A DNA stretch of 64,000 nucleotides from Mycobacterium gordonae (GTDB lineage: Bacteria > Actinomycetota > Actinomycetes > Mycobacteriales > Mycobacteriaceae), in NCBI RefSeq assembly GCF_001417955.2, contig NZ_LKTM01000179.1, positions 1 to 64,000 on the forward strand, given 5' to 3'. The position numbers and the translations under genes are program-made. Positions 9,388 through 17,043 of this stretch are shown here, one piece after another. The notes beneath the pieces are model-generated. The model was not told where the DNA came from. It made no database searches and saw only the letters and a program-made list of their open reading frames with translations. Within the stretch, counting starts at the first letter, position 1. Each line of letters starts with the position of its first letter.

Positions 9388-10323
9388 ATGTCAATGGTCG
9401 GAATCGCCGCGATAATCGCGATATTTGCAGCGCTCGCGTCGGCCACCGGGGACGTGATCCGGCAGCGCTCGGCTCACGAGATCACCGATGAAGAGGTAGG
9501 CCACCTCAAGCTGTTCGGCATGTCGCTGCGCGACGCCAAGTGGTGGACGGGCGGCGGGTGCGCGGTGCTCAATTACAGCCTGCAGGCGATGGCGCTGGTG
9601 TGGGCGTCGGTGATGCTGGTGACCGCACTGCAGGTGACCGCCCTGCTGTTCGCCCTGCCGATCTATGCGCGCCTCGCCCACCACAGAATCACCCGTTCGC
9701 AGTGGCTGTGGGCCACCGTGCTGGCCGCATCGCTCGCCGTGGTGATCATCGTCGGTGACCCGACAGCGGGCCATGACCGGGCGCCGCTGAGCACCTGGAT
9801 CATCGTCGCGGCGGTGATGGGACCGCTCCTGGTGTCGTGCGTGGTCGCCGCCAAGGTGTGGTCCGGCCGGCCCCAGGCGGCCGCGCTGCTGGCGTTGGTG
9901 GCGGGCTCGTCGCTGGCGCTGTTCGCCGTGCTGACCAAGGGCGTGGTCGACGTTCTGCACCACCAAGGTCTGTGGGCCGCCGTCAGCTGCCCGGAGTTCT
10001 TCCCCTGGCTGGTCGTGATGCTGTGCGGCATGATCTTTCAGCAGTCCGCGTTCCGTGCCGGTTCGCTGACCGCTTCGTTGCCCACGATGACCGTCGCCAA
10101 GCCCGTGGTGGCGACCACGTTGGGGGTCCTCGTCCTCGGCGAGACGCTGGACGCGGACGGACCGGAAGGTGTCGTGCTCGCCATCGCCGCGGCCGCGGTG
10201 ATCGCCGCGACGGTGGCACTGGCCCGCGGCGAGGCCGCCGAAATGGAAGCCGATGCCGAGAAGGCGCACCAGGCCGACGGGCCGGAAAAAGGCGCCGCGG
10301 TCAGCACCGCTGCTGACGGGTAG
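9388..10323 (+). CDS. DMT/EamA-like multi-pass membrane protein (Rv2729c homologue)
   Basis: A 311-residue membrane protein with about nine or ten hydrophobic segments and a hydrophilic acidic C-terminal tail rich in Glu, Ala and Asp. The halves resemble the drug/metabolite transporter fold: short helices, GEXL motif VLVLGETLDADGP near the last pair, and PTMTVAKPVVATTLGV before it. A role in moving a small molecule is therefore plausible, but the substrate is unknown. I start at ATG 9388 (MSMVGIAAII), with GAGGG five bases upstream, because the 28 residues preceding it are polar and not family-like. Preceded by a long structured leader. Confidence 0.78.
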   Translation: MSMVGIAAIIAIFAALASATGDVIRQRSAHEITDEEVGHLKLFGMSLRDAKWWTGGGCAVLNYSLQAMALVWASVMLVTALQVTALLFALPIYARLAHHRITRSQWLWATVLAASLAVVIIVGDPTAGHDRAPLSTWIIVAAVMGPLLVSCVVAAKVWSGRPQAAALLALVAGSSLALFAVLTKGVVDVLHHQGLWAAVSCPEFFPWLVVMLCGMIFQQSAFRAGSLTASLPTMTVAKPVVATTLGVLVLGETLDADGPEGVVLAIAAAAVIAATVALARGEAAEMEADAEKAHQADGPEKGAAVSTAADG

Positions 10324-10348
10324 GACGCGGCCACGTTAGTTTGATCGC

Positions 10349-11035
10349 GTGCTGAGCGCCATCGCCATCGTTCCGTGCGCGCCGGTGCTTGTTCCCGAAC
10401 TTGCCGGCGCCGCGCGTGCCGAGACCGCCGATCTAACAGCCGCCATCCTCGCCGCGGCGGCGGTGCTGCCGAACCGTTGGGTTGCCGTCGGAACCGGTCA
10501 CGTGGACGCCGTCATAGGTTCTGACGGCCGCGGCACTTTCGCCGGATTCGGTGTCGACGTCCCGGTCCGCCTGGCGCCGAAACCGGTCGGCGGTGTCCAG
10601 GACCTGCCCCTCTGCGCGCTCATGGCCGCCTGGGTGCGTGGCCAGGCGCGACCAGACGGCTCCGTGGATGTTCATGTGTGCGCGGCCGACGGAGACCCCG
10701 TCACGGCGGTAACTCGCGGTCGGCAGTTGCGGGCCGAGATCGACGGGCAGGCTGACCCGATCGGCGTCCTGGTCGTGGCCGACGGCGCCAATACCCTGAC
10801 CGCCAGGGCGCCCGGCGGCTTCGACCCCGCCGGCGAAGGCGCCCAGCAGCTCCTGGACGACGCGCTGGCCGGCGGCGATGTCGCAGCGCTGAGCCGGTTG
10901 CCGCAGCGGATCCTCGGCCGGGTGGCGTTCGCCGTGCTGGCCGGACTGGCCGGGCCAGGCCCGCGCTCGGCCAAGGAGCTCTACCGTGGTGCCCCCTACG
11001 GCGTGGGCTACTTCGCCGGCGTCTGGCTGCCGTGA
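10349..11035 (+). CDS. LigB-fold-like protein (Rv2728c homologue)
   Basis: A 228-residue Ala-rich protein starting at GTG 10349 ([20 protein letters not shown]). Its opening, with a hydrophobic strand and a Pro-x-x-P-x-L-x-P-E loop, and the later [12 protein letters not shown] and [18 protein letters not shown] phrases resemble class III extradiol dioxygenase LigB-like proteins, a weak but repeatable similarity. The metal-binding His pair of active dioxygenases is not evident, so catalysis is doubtful. Its stop overlaps the miaA start by four bases (GTGA), so the two are translationally coupled; this suggests, but does not prove, a link to tRNA modification. Confidence 0.75.
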   Translation: MLSAIAIVPCAPVLVPELAGAARAETADLTAAILAAAAVLPNRWVAVGTGHVDAVIGSDGRGTFAGFGVDVPVRLAPKPVGGVQDLPLCALMAAWVRGQARPDGSVDVHVCAADGDPVTAVTRGRQLRAEIDGQADPIGVLVVADGANTLTARAPGGFDPAGEGAQQLLDDALAGGDVAALSRLPQRILGRVAFAVLAGLAGPGPRSAKELYRGAPYGVGYFAGVWLP

Positions 11036-11952
11036 GACCGCTGGCGATCATCGGCCCGACGGGTGCCGGCAAGTCGCAATTGGCGCTCGACGTCATCGAA
11101 CGGCTCGGCGGTGCGGCAGAAGTCGTCAACGCCGACGCGATGCAGCTCTATCGCGGTATGGACATCGGGACCGCCAAATTGCCCGTCGAGCGGCGCCGCG
11201 GCATACCGCATCACCAACTCGACGTCCTCGACGTCACCGAGACGGCGACCGTGGCGCGCTACCAGCACGCGGCGGTCGCCGACATCGAAGCGATCCAGCG
11301 CAGGGGAGCGGTGCCGGTCGTGGTCGGCGGGTCCATGCTCTACATCCAGTCACTGCTGGACAACTGGGCGTTCCCCGCCACCGATCCGGCGGTACGGGGA
11401 CGCTGGGAGCAGCGGCTGGCCGAGATCGGCGTCGCCCGGCTGCACGCCGAACTGGCCCGTCGTGATCCGGCCGCGGCGGCCGTCATCCTGCCCACCGACG
11501 GCCGGCGCACGGTGCGGGCGCTGGAGGTGATCGAGCTGACCGGCCGGCCGTTCGCGGCGTCCGCGCCGCGCATCGGCGCGCCCCGCTGGGGCACCGTCAT
11601 CATCGGGTTAGATTGCGAGACAACAATTCTGGATGAGCGGCTGGCGCGCCGCACCGAGCTGATGTTCGCCGAAGGGCTGGTCGAGGAAGTACGCACGCTG
11701 CTGGGCCGCGGCCTGTGCGACGGGGTCACCGCGTCGCGGGCGCTGGGCTATGCGCAGGTGCTGGCGGCCCTGGATGCCGGCGGGACGCCGCAGCTGCTGC
11801 GCGAGGCGCAGGAGCAGACCTTCATCGGCACCCGTCGCTATGTGCGGCGCCAGCGTTCCTGGTTCCGCCGCGACCACCGCGTGCAGTGGATCGACCCGGG
11901 CGGTGCGGATGCCGTCGACGACGTGATCCGGGCCTGGCGGCACGTAACCTGA
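11032..11952 (+). CDS. miaA: tRNA dimethylallyltransferase MiaA
   Basis: A 306-residue isopentenyltransferase that transfers dimethylallyl from DMAPP to N6 of A37 in tRNAs reading UNN codons, making the substrate of MiaB. Seen are the P-loop [12 protein letters not shown] near residue 7, the family signature [18 protein letters not shown] with its catalytic Asp, the DMAPP-site [13 protein letters not shown], and the C-terminal tRNA-binding [21 protein letters not shown]. Start is GTG 11032. It sits between a LigB-like gene (4-bp overlap) and dapF (13 bp), so these genes probably form one operon. Confidence 0.97.
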   Translation: MRPLAIIGPTGAGKSQLALDVIERLGGAAEVVNADAMQLYRGMDIGTAKLPVERRRGIPHHQLDVLDVTETATVARYQHAAVADIEAIQRRGAVPVVVGGSMLYIQSLLDNWAFPATDPAVRGRWEQRLAEIGVARLHAELARRDPAAAAVILPTDGRRTVRALEVIELTGRPFAASAPRIGAPRWGTVIIGLDCETTILDERLARRTELMFAEGLVEEVRTLLGRGLCDGVTASRALGYAQVLAALDAGGTPQLLREAQEQTFIGTRRYVRRQRSWFRRDHRVQWIDPGGADAVDDVIRAWRHVT

Positions 11953-11965
11953 TCTGGTGATGCCC

Positions 11966-12838
11966 ATGAAGTTCGCCAAGGGTCACGGCACCCAGAACGA
12001 CTTCGTTCTGCTTCCCGACCTGGATTGCCGGGTGGACCTGTCCGCTTCCCGGGTTGCGGCTCTGTGCGACCGGCGCCGTGGGCTGGGCGCTGACGGGGTA
12101 CTGCGGGTCACCACCGCCGGTGCGGCGAGCGGCGCCGGTGTGCTCGAGCGGCTGCCCGACGGGGTCGGCGAATCCGACTGGTACATGGACTATCGCAACG
12201 CAGACGGGTCGACGGCGCAGATGTGCGGCAACGGGGTGCGGGTGTTCGCTCACTATCTCAGGGCCAGCGGGCTGGAGTCACGCGACGAGTTCGTCGTCGG
12301 ATCGCTCGCCGGACCGCGACCGGTGACCCTGCACCATGCCGATTCGACCGACGCCGATGTCGCCGTGGACATGGGCAAGGCCAACAAGCTGGGCACCGGC
12401 GAGGCGGTAGTGGGCGGCAGGCGGTTCACCGGGGTGGCTGTCGACGTGGGTAATCCACACCTGGCGTGCGCGGATCCGCAGCTCACGGTGGACGCCCTGG
12501 CGGCGCTGGACGTCGCGGCGCCGGTGCGGTTCGACGCTGAGCAGTTCCCCGAGGGCGTCAACGTCGAGGTGCTCACCGTCCCGGTCGGCGGCCTGGTCCG
12601 CATGCGCGTGCACGAACGCGGCGTCGGCGAGACCCGCTCGTGTGGCACCGGAACGGTGGCAGCCGCCGTCGCCGCGCTGGCGGCCACCGGCGCCGACACC
12701 GGGGTGCTGACCGTGCGGGTGCCCGGTGGTGACGTCACCGTCACCATCACGGAAGCGACCAGCTACCTGCGCGGGCCGTCGGTGCTGGTCGCGCACGGCG
12801 AGGTGAGTGGGGAATGGTGGCGCGCGCAAGAGCGTTAA
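11966..12838 (+). CDS. dapF: Diaminopimelate epimerase DapF
   Basis: A 290-residue epimerase converting LL- to meso-diaminopimelate for peptidoglycan and lysine synthesis. The two catalytic Cys are present: one in [15 protein letters not shown] (near residue 84) and one in [16 protein letters not shown] (near residue 225). Substrate-binding [10 protein letters not shown] and DVGNPHLAC are also clear. Three nearby starts (GTG 11957, ATG 11960, ATG 11966) differ by only three residues. I chose 11966 because mycobacterial DapF begins [13 protein letters not shown]. It lies 13 bp after miaA with no independent promoter visible. Confidence 0.96.
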   Translation: MKFAKGHGTQNDFVLLPDLDCRVDLSASRVAALCDRRRGLGADGVLRVTTAGAASGAGVLERLPDGVGESDWYMDYRNADGSTAQMCGNGVRVFAHYLRASGLESRDEFVVGSLAGPRPVTLHHADSTDADVAVDMGKANKLGTGEAVVGGRRFTGVAVDVGNPHLACADPQLTVDALAALDVAAPVRFDAEQFPEGVNVEVLTVPVGGLVRMRVHERGVGETRSCGTGTVAAAVAALAATGADTGVLTVRVPGGDVTVTITEATSYLRGPSVLVAHGEVSGEWWRAQER

Positions 12839-12884
12839 ATCGGATGCATGACGCCGAATCGGCGTGCAACATTGCTAATTGCCT

Positions 12885-14321
12885 ATGAAAAATTCTGAGT
12901 CTTTTCCCGAATTTGCTGACCGCACTGGGCCGGAGCCCAGCACCGGCGAGCTGGCCCTCGAAGACCGATCGGCACTGCGCCGGGTGGTCGGTCTGTCGAC
13001 CGAACTCACCGACATCTCCGAGGTCGAGTACCGCCAGCTGCGCCTGGAACGTGTGGTGCTGGTCGGTGTCTGGACGGAGGGCACGTCGGCCGACAACCAG
13101 GCCAGCCTGGCGGAATTGGCGGCGCTCGCCGAAACTGCCGGCTCCCAGGTGCTCGAGGGACTGATCCAGCGGCGCGACCGCCCCGACCCGTCGACCTACA
13201 TCGGCTCGGGCAAGGCCCAGGAACTCCGGGAGGTGGTGCTGGCCACCGGGGCCGACACCGTGATCTGCGACGGTGAGCTGTCCCCGGCCCAGCTGACCGC
13301 GCTGGAAAAGGCCGTCAAGGTCAAGGTCATCGACCGCACCGCGCTGATTCTGGACATCTTCGCCCAGCACGCCACCAGCCGGGAAGGCAAGGCGCAGGTC
13401 TCGCTGGCGCAGATGGAGTACATGCTGCCGCGGCTGCGCGGCTGGGGCGAGTCGATGTCGCGGCAGGCCGGCGGCCGGGCCGGCGGCAGCGGCGGCGGTG
13501 TGGGTCTTCGTGGCCCGGGTGAAACCAAGATCGAAACCGATCGGCGCCGCATCCGCGAACGCATGTCCAAGCTGAAGCGTGAGATCAGGGCGATGAAGCA
13601 GGTCCGCGACACCCAACGCAGCCGGCGCCTGCACGCCGATATGCCGTCGATCGCCATCGTCGGTTACACCAACGCGGGCAAATCCAGCGTGCTCAACGCG
13701 CTGACCGGGGCCGGGGTGCTGGTCCAGGACGCGCTGTTCGCCACGCTGGAACCCACCACCCGGCGCACCGAGTTCGACGACGGACGCCCTTTCGTGCTCA
13801 CCGACACCGTCGGCTTCGTTCGGCACCTCCCCACCCAGTTGGTCGAGGCTTTCCGCTCCACTCTGGAAGAAGTCGTCGACGCGGACCTGCTGGTACACGT
13901 CGTCGACGGCTCCGACGTCAACCCGTTGGCCCAGATCAGCGCGGTTCGTCAGGTGATCTCGGATGTGGTCGCCGACCACGGGGCCGAAGCGCCGCCGGAA
14001 TTGGTGGTGGTGAACAAGACCGACGCCGCGGGCGACCTGATGCTGGCCAGACTGCGCCACGAACTTCCCGGAGCGGTGTTCGTCTCCGCCCGCACCGGCG
14101 ACGGCATCGACGCGCTGCGACGGCGGATGGCCGAGCTCGCGGTGCCGACCGACACCGCCGTCGACGTCGTCATCCCGTATGACCGCGGCGACCTGGTGGC
14201 GCGGGTGCACTCCGACGGGCGGGTCCATCAGGCTGACCACCAGGCCGACGGCACCAGAATCCAGGCGCGGGTCCCGGTGGCACTGGCCGCCGCGCTGCGC
14301 CAATTCGGGTCGGACACCTAA
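12885..14321 (+). CDS. hflX: Ribosome-associated GTPase HflX
   Basis: A 478-residue HflX. The N-terminal HflX domain contains SGKAQEL (in PSTYIGSGKAQELRE) and the RTALILDIFAQHATSREGKAQ block, followed by a Gly-rich linker (GGRAGGSGGGVGLRGPGE). The G domain carries G1 GYTNAGKSSVLNAL, the G3 region DTVGFVRHLP and G4 NKTD. HflX splits stalled or hibernating 70S ribosomes, and in mycobacteria loss affects erythromycin/lincosamide tolerance and hypoxic growth. ATG 12885 is preferred to TTG 12879. It follows dapF by 46 bp. Confidence 0.95.
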   Translation: MKNSESFPEFADRTGPEPSTGELALEDRSALRRVVGLSTELTDISEVEYRQLRLERVVLVGVWTEGTSADNQASLAELAALAETAGSQVLEGLIQRRDRPDPSTYIGSGKAQELREVVLATGADTVICDGELSPAQLTALEKAVKVKVIDRTALILDIFAQHATSREGKAQVSLAQMEYMLPRLRGWGESMSRQAGGRAGGSGGGVGLRGPGETKIETDRRRIRERMSKLKREIRAMKQVRDTQRSRRLHADMPSIAIVGYTNAGKSSVLNALTGAGVLVQDALFATLEPTTRRTEFDDGRPFVLTDTVGFVRHLPTQLVEAFRSTLEEVVDADLLVHVVDGSDVNPLAQISAVRQVISDVVADHGAEAPPELVVVNKTDAAGDLMLARLRHELPGAVFVSARTGDGIDALRRRMAELAVPTDTAVDVVIPYDRGDLVARVHSDGRVHQADHQADGTRIQARVPVALAAALRQFGSDT

Positions 14322-14342
14322 CCAGGCGGACGCGCCCGCTCG

Positions 14343-14367
14343 ACCAACCGCCCGGTTGGTATATGTT
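14343..14367 (+). promoter_or_regulatory. Palindromic operator and -10 upstream of fadE20
   Basis: ACCAACC-GCCC-GGTTGGT (14343-14360) is a perfect 7-bp inverted repeat. It abuts a -10-like TATGTT at 14362-14367, and the fadE20 ATG is at 14411. Placement upstream of and against the -10, together with the symmetry, suits a TetR-family repressor. It does not fit the KstR or KstR2 consensus. The regulator is not identified in this window. Confidence 0.6.
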
Positions 14368-14410
14368 GGGCGCAAGAGTCTTCCACCTATGACAGCCGGA
14401 GGTCGCACCC

Positions 14411-15571
14411 ATGGGCAGCGCCGTCAAGTATCAGCGCACACTTTTCGAACCCGAGCACGAGCTGTTCCGGGAGTCATACCGGGCATTCCTGGACCGCCAC
14501 GTCGCGCCGTATCACGACGAATGGGAGAAGGCGCACATCGTCGACCGCGGGGTGTGGCTGGAAGCCGGCAAACAGGGCTTCCTGGGCATGGCGGTTCCGG
14601 AGGAGTACGGCGGCGGGGGCAACCCGGACTTCCGCTACAACACGATCGTCACCGAGGAGACCACCCGGGGACGCTACAGCGGCATCGGCTTCGGCCTGCA
14701 CAACGACATCATTGCGCCCTACCTGCTGCATCTGGCCACCGAAGAGCAGAAGCAGCGCTGGCTACCGAAGTTCTGCACCGGAGAACTGATCACCGCGATC
14801 GCGATGACCGAGCCGGGCACCGGAAGTGACCTGCAGGGCATCAAGACCCGCGCGGTCAAAGAGGGCGATCACTATGTGCTGAACGGGTCAAAGACGTTCA
14901 TCACCAACGGAATCAACTCCGACCTGGTGATCGTGGTGGCGCAGACCGACCCGGAGAAGGGCGCGCAGGGCTTCAGTCTGTTGGTCGTCGAGCGTGGCAT
15001 GGAGGGCTTTGAGCGCGGCCGTCACCTCGACAAGATCGGCCTGGACGCGCAGGACACCGCCGAACTGTCGTTCACGGACGTGAAGGTTCCGGCCGAGAAC
15101 CTGCTCGGCCAGGAGGGCATGGGCTTCATCTACCTGATGCAGAACCTGCCCCAGGAACGGCTGAACATCGCCGTCATGGCGGCAACAGCCATGGAAACGG
15201 TGCTTGAGCAGACACTGCAATACACCAAGGAGCGCAAGGCTTTTGGCAAGCCGATCGGTAGCTTCCAGAACAGCCGGTTCGTGCTGGCCGAGCTGGCTAC
15301 CGAGGCCACCGTGGTACGCATCATGGTGGACAACTTCATCGCGCTGCACCTGGAGGGGAAGCTGACGGCCGAGCAGGCCGCGATGGCCAAGTGGTACTCC
15401 ACCGAAAAGCAGGTTCATCTGATCGACCGCTGCCTGCAACTGCATGGTGGATACGGCTACATGCGCGAATACGATGTTGCCCGTGCCTATCTCGACGCCC
15501 GGGTGCAGACCATCTACGGCGGTACCACCGAGATCATGAAAGAGATCATCGGCCGTGGACTCGGTGTCTAG
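14411..15571 (+). CDS. fadE20: Acyl-CoA dehydrogenase FadE20
   Basis: A 386-residue acyl-CoA dehydrogenase with the standard three-domain layout. Signature 1 is in AIAMTEPGTGSDL (FAD and substrate contact). Signature 2 spans QLHGGYGYMREYDVARAYLD, and the catalytic-base region is IYGGTTEIMKEIIGR with Glu in TTEI. It introduces the alpha,beta double bond of an acyl-CoA using FAD, with electrons passed to ETF. Long- or branched-chain specificity is expected but not readable. Start ATG 14411; length equals the M. tuberculosis FadE20. Its promoter carries the palindrome at 14343-14360, implying control by a metabolite-responsive repressor. Confidence 0.93.
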   Translation: MGSAVKYQRTLFEPEHELFRESYRAFLDRHVAPYHDEWEKAHIVDRGVWLEAGKQGFLGMAVPEEYGGGGNPDFRYNTIVTEETTRGRYSGIGFGLHNDIIAPYLLHLATEEQKQRWLPKFCTGELITAIAMTEPGTGSDLQGIKTRAVKEGDHYVLNGSKTFITNGINSDLVIVVAQTDPEKGAQGFSLLVVERGMEGFERGRHLDKIGLDAQDTAELSFTDVKVPAENLLGQEGMGFIYLMQNLPQERLNIAVMAATAMETVLEQTLQYTKERKAFGKPIGSFQNSRFVLAELATEATVVRIMVDNFIALHLEGKLTAEQAAMAKWYSTEKQVHLIDRCLQLHGGYGYMREYDVARAYLDARVQTIYGGTTEIMKEIIGRGLGV

Positions 15572-15574
15572 CGT

Positions 15575-16741
15575 CTAGCTCGCATCGTGCGCATCGTGCG
15601 CGCGTCGTAGCAGCGCCGCGAGTTCATGATCCTCGCGCGCCTCGTATTTGCTTGCCAGCGAGTTCATTTCGCGCTCCGCCCGCAACAATTCGGCATATGC
15701 CGCTTCGCGCTGCGCCGGATCCTGCGTCGAGGTCAGGTACTCGAGCGCGTGCCGGCGGGCCCGGCTCGCGGCGTTCTGTATGCGACCGCGCGCCGAAAGC
15801 AGCGACACCGCTGTGGTTGTGAGCAGCACGGCGACGATCACCAGCAGCGACACCGTGATACTCAACTCCACGACCGGGACCGGCCTGCCGTGGTTGATGA
15901 ATGGAAGGTTGTTGTCGTGCAACGCTTCCAGGATCAGCTTCACGCCGATGAAGCCCAGAATCACGGCCAGGCCGTAGGTCAGATAGACCAGTCGATCGAG
16001 CAGGTTGTCGATCAGGAAGTACAGCTGACGCAGACCCATCAGCGAAAAGGCGGTCGCCGCGAAAACCAGGTAGATGTTCTGTGTCAGACCGAACATCGCC
16101 GGCACCGAATCGAAAGCGAACAACAGATCGGTGCCACCGACGGCGATCATCACCAGCAGTAGCGGTGTCATGACCCGTCGACCGTCCTGCACGACGAACA
16201 ACCCGTCGCCGTCGTACTCCTTCGATGTCCGCAGGAAGCGACTGGCCAGCCGGATGACCAAGTTGTCGGCGTTACTCTCTTCTGTCTCTGCCGGTTTGGC
16301 GAGCTTTCCGGCCATGATCAGCAGCCCCACACCGAACAGGTAGAAGACCGAGTTGAAGTTGTTCAGGAGTGCGCCGCCCAGGACGATGAAGACGGTGCGC
16401 GCGATGAGCGCGAACGCGATACCGAACAACAGCACCTTCTGCTGCGCCACCCGCGGAACCCCGAAGCTGCTGATGATCAAGAGGAATACGAAAAGGTTGT
16501 CCACGGAAAGGGCTTCGTTGCTCAGGTAGCCCGCGAAGTATTCGACGGCCATGCGCGGGCTGCCCAGTACGGCGATGCAGATGCCGAAAAGCACCGCTAT
16601 TCCGATATAGGTTGCCGACCAGGCTGCGGCCTGACGTAGCGTCGGCACGTGCGTCTTGCGTACCTGAAAGACATAGTCGAACAGCATCAACCCGGCGATC
16701 AGCACGATGGTCAAGGCCCAGCCAAGTCCGGAAACACCCAT
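15575..16741 (-). CDS. TerC family integral membrane protein
   Basis: A 388-residue membrane protein with about nine hydrophobic helices and a charged Ala/Arg/Glu C-terminal tail. The two TerC acidic motifs are intact: EALSVDNLFVFLL in the first half and GGTDLLFAFDSVPAMFG in the second. TerC proteins are linked to metal export, notably Mn2+, and to tellurite resistance, often metallating exported enzymes. I start at ATG 16741 (MGVSGLGWAL) because GAGAGGAAAT lies upstream. An in-frame start at 16849 would add 36 polar residues without a ribosome site. The stop is 3 bp from the convergent fadE20 stop. Confidence 0.88.
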   Translation of the reverse strand: MGVSGLGWALTIVLIAGLMLFDYVFQVRKTHVPTLRQAAAWSATYIGIAVLFGICIAVLGSPRMAVEYFAGYLSNEALSVDNLFVFLLIISSFGVPRVAQQKVLLFGIAFALIARTVFIVLGGALLNNFNSVFYLFGVGLLIMAGKLAKPAETEESNADNLVIRLASRFLRTSKEYDGDGLFVVQDGRRVMTPLLLVMIAVGGTDLLFAFDSVPAMFGLTQNIYLVFAATAFSLMGLRQLYFLIDNLLDRLVYLTYGLAVILGFIGVKLILEALHDNNLPFINHGRPVPVVELSITVSLLVIVAVLLTTTAVSLLSARGRIQNAASRARRHALEYLTSTQDPAQREAAYAELLRAEREMNSLASKYEAREDHELAALLRRAHDAHDAS

Positions 16742-17043
16742 GCGCGCTGGATTTCCTCTCGCGGGATCGGCCGGCATGCCAGGCGGGATGTCGTCTCCGG
16801 CACGGTAACCCAACTGATGCCCGGGGCGCAGCGCGGTTTCTCGCGACATGAGCGCGGCACGGCATCATTTCGACATCGGCTCGGTATCCGTTTCCGTAAT
16901 ATGTACGATTTGACTTCGCATATCTCGTTCGCTAGAGCAAAGTTATGCGAGCCCGGAAGCGATGCGCATCGCTGCCGGGAAACGGCCCACGGCGGTGAAT
17001 CCGCCTGCTCGCCAGGTGGGCAGGGCATCGGCTGGGAGGCTTG
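16742..17043. other. Divergent intergenic region with strong hairpins before the LGFP gene
   Basis: This 302-bp gap between terC and the LGFP gene has no convincing gene. At 16952-16979 lies a 28-nt inverted repeat: arms CCCGG and CCGGG outside a perfect 16-nt palindrome AGCGATGCGCATCGCT (16958-16973), with one A/G mismatch. It is followed by GGGAAACGGCCC (about 16977-16988) and the hairpin GGCGG-TGAAT-CCGCC (16991-17005). GGGAGG at 17034-17039 is the ribosome site for 17044. The series of stems suggests a structured 5' leader. It does not match the c-di-AMP (ydaO), cobalamin or Mn2+ (yybP-ykoY) consensus as I know them. Confidence 0.5.

Noticed and set aside
12747..14408. 553-codon minus-strand ORF over hflX
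   Set aside because: hflX on the plus strand carries all GTPase motifs; the opposite ORF has none.
16742..17043. Mn2+ riboswitch (yybP-ykoY) for terC, or ydaO/cobalamin riboswitch for the LGFP gene
   Set aside because: Conserved core sequences of these families are not present; only generic stems are seen.
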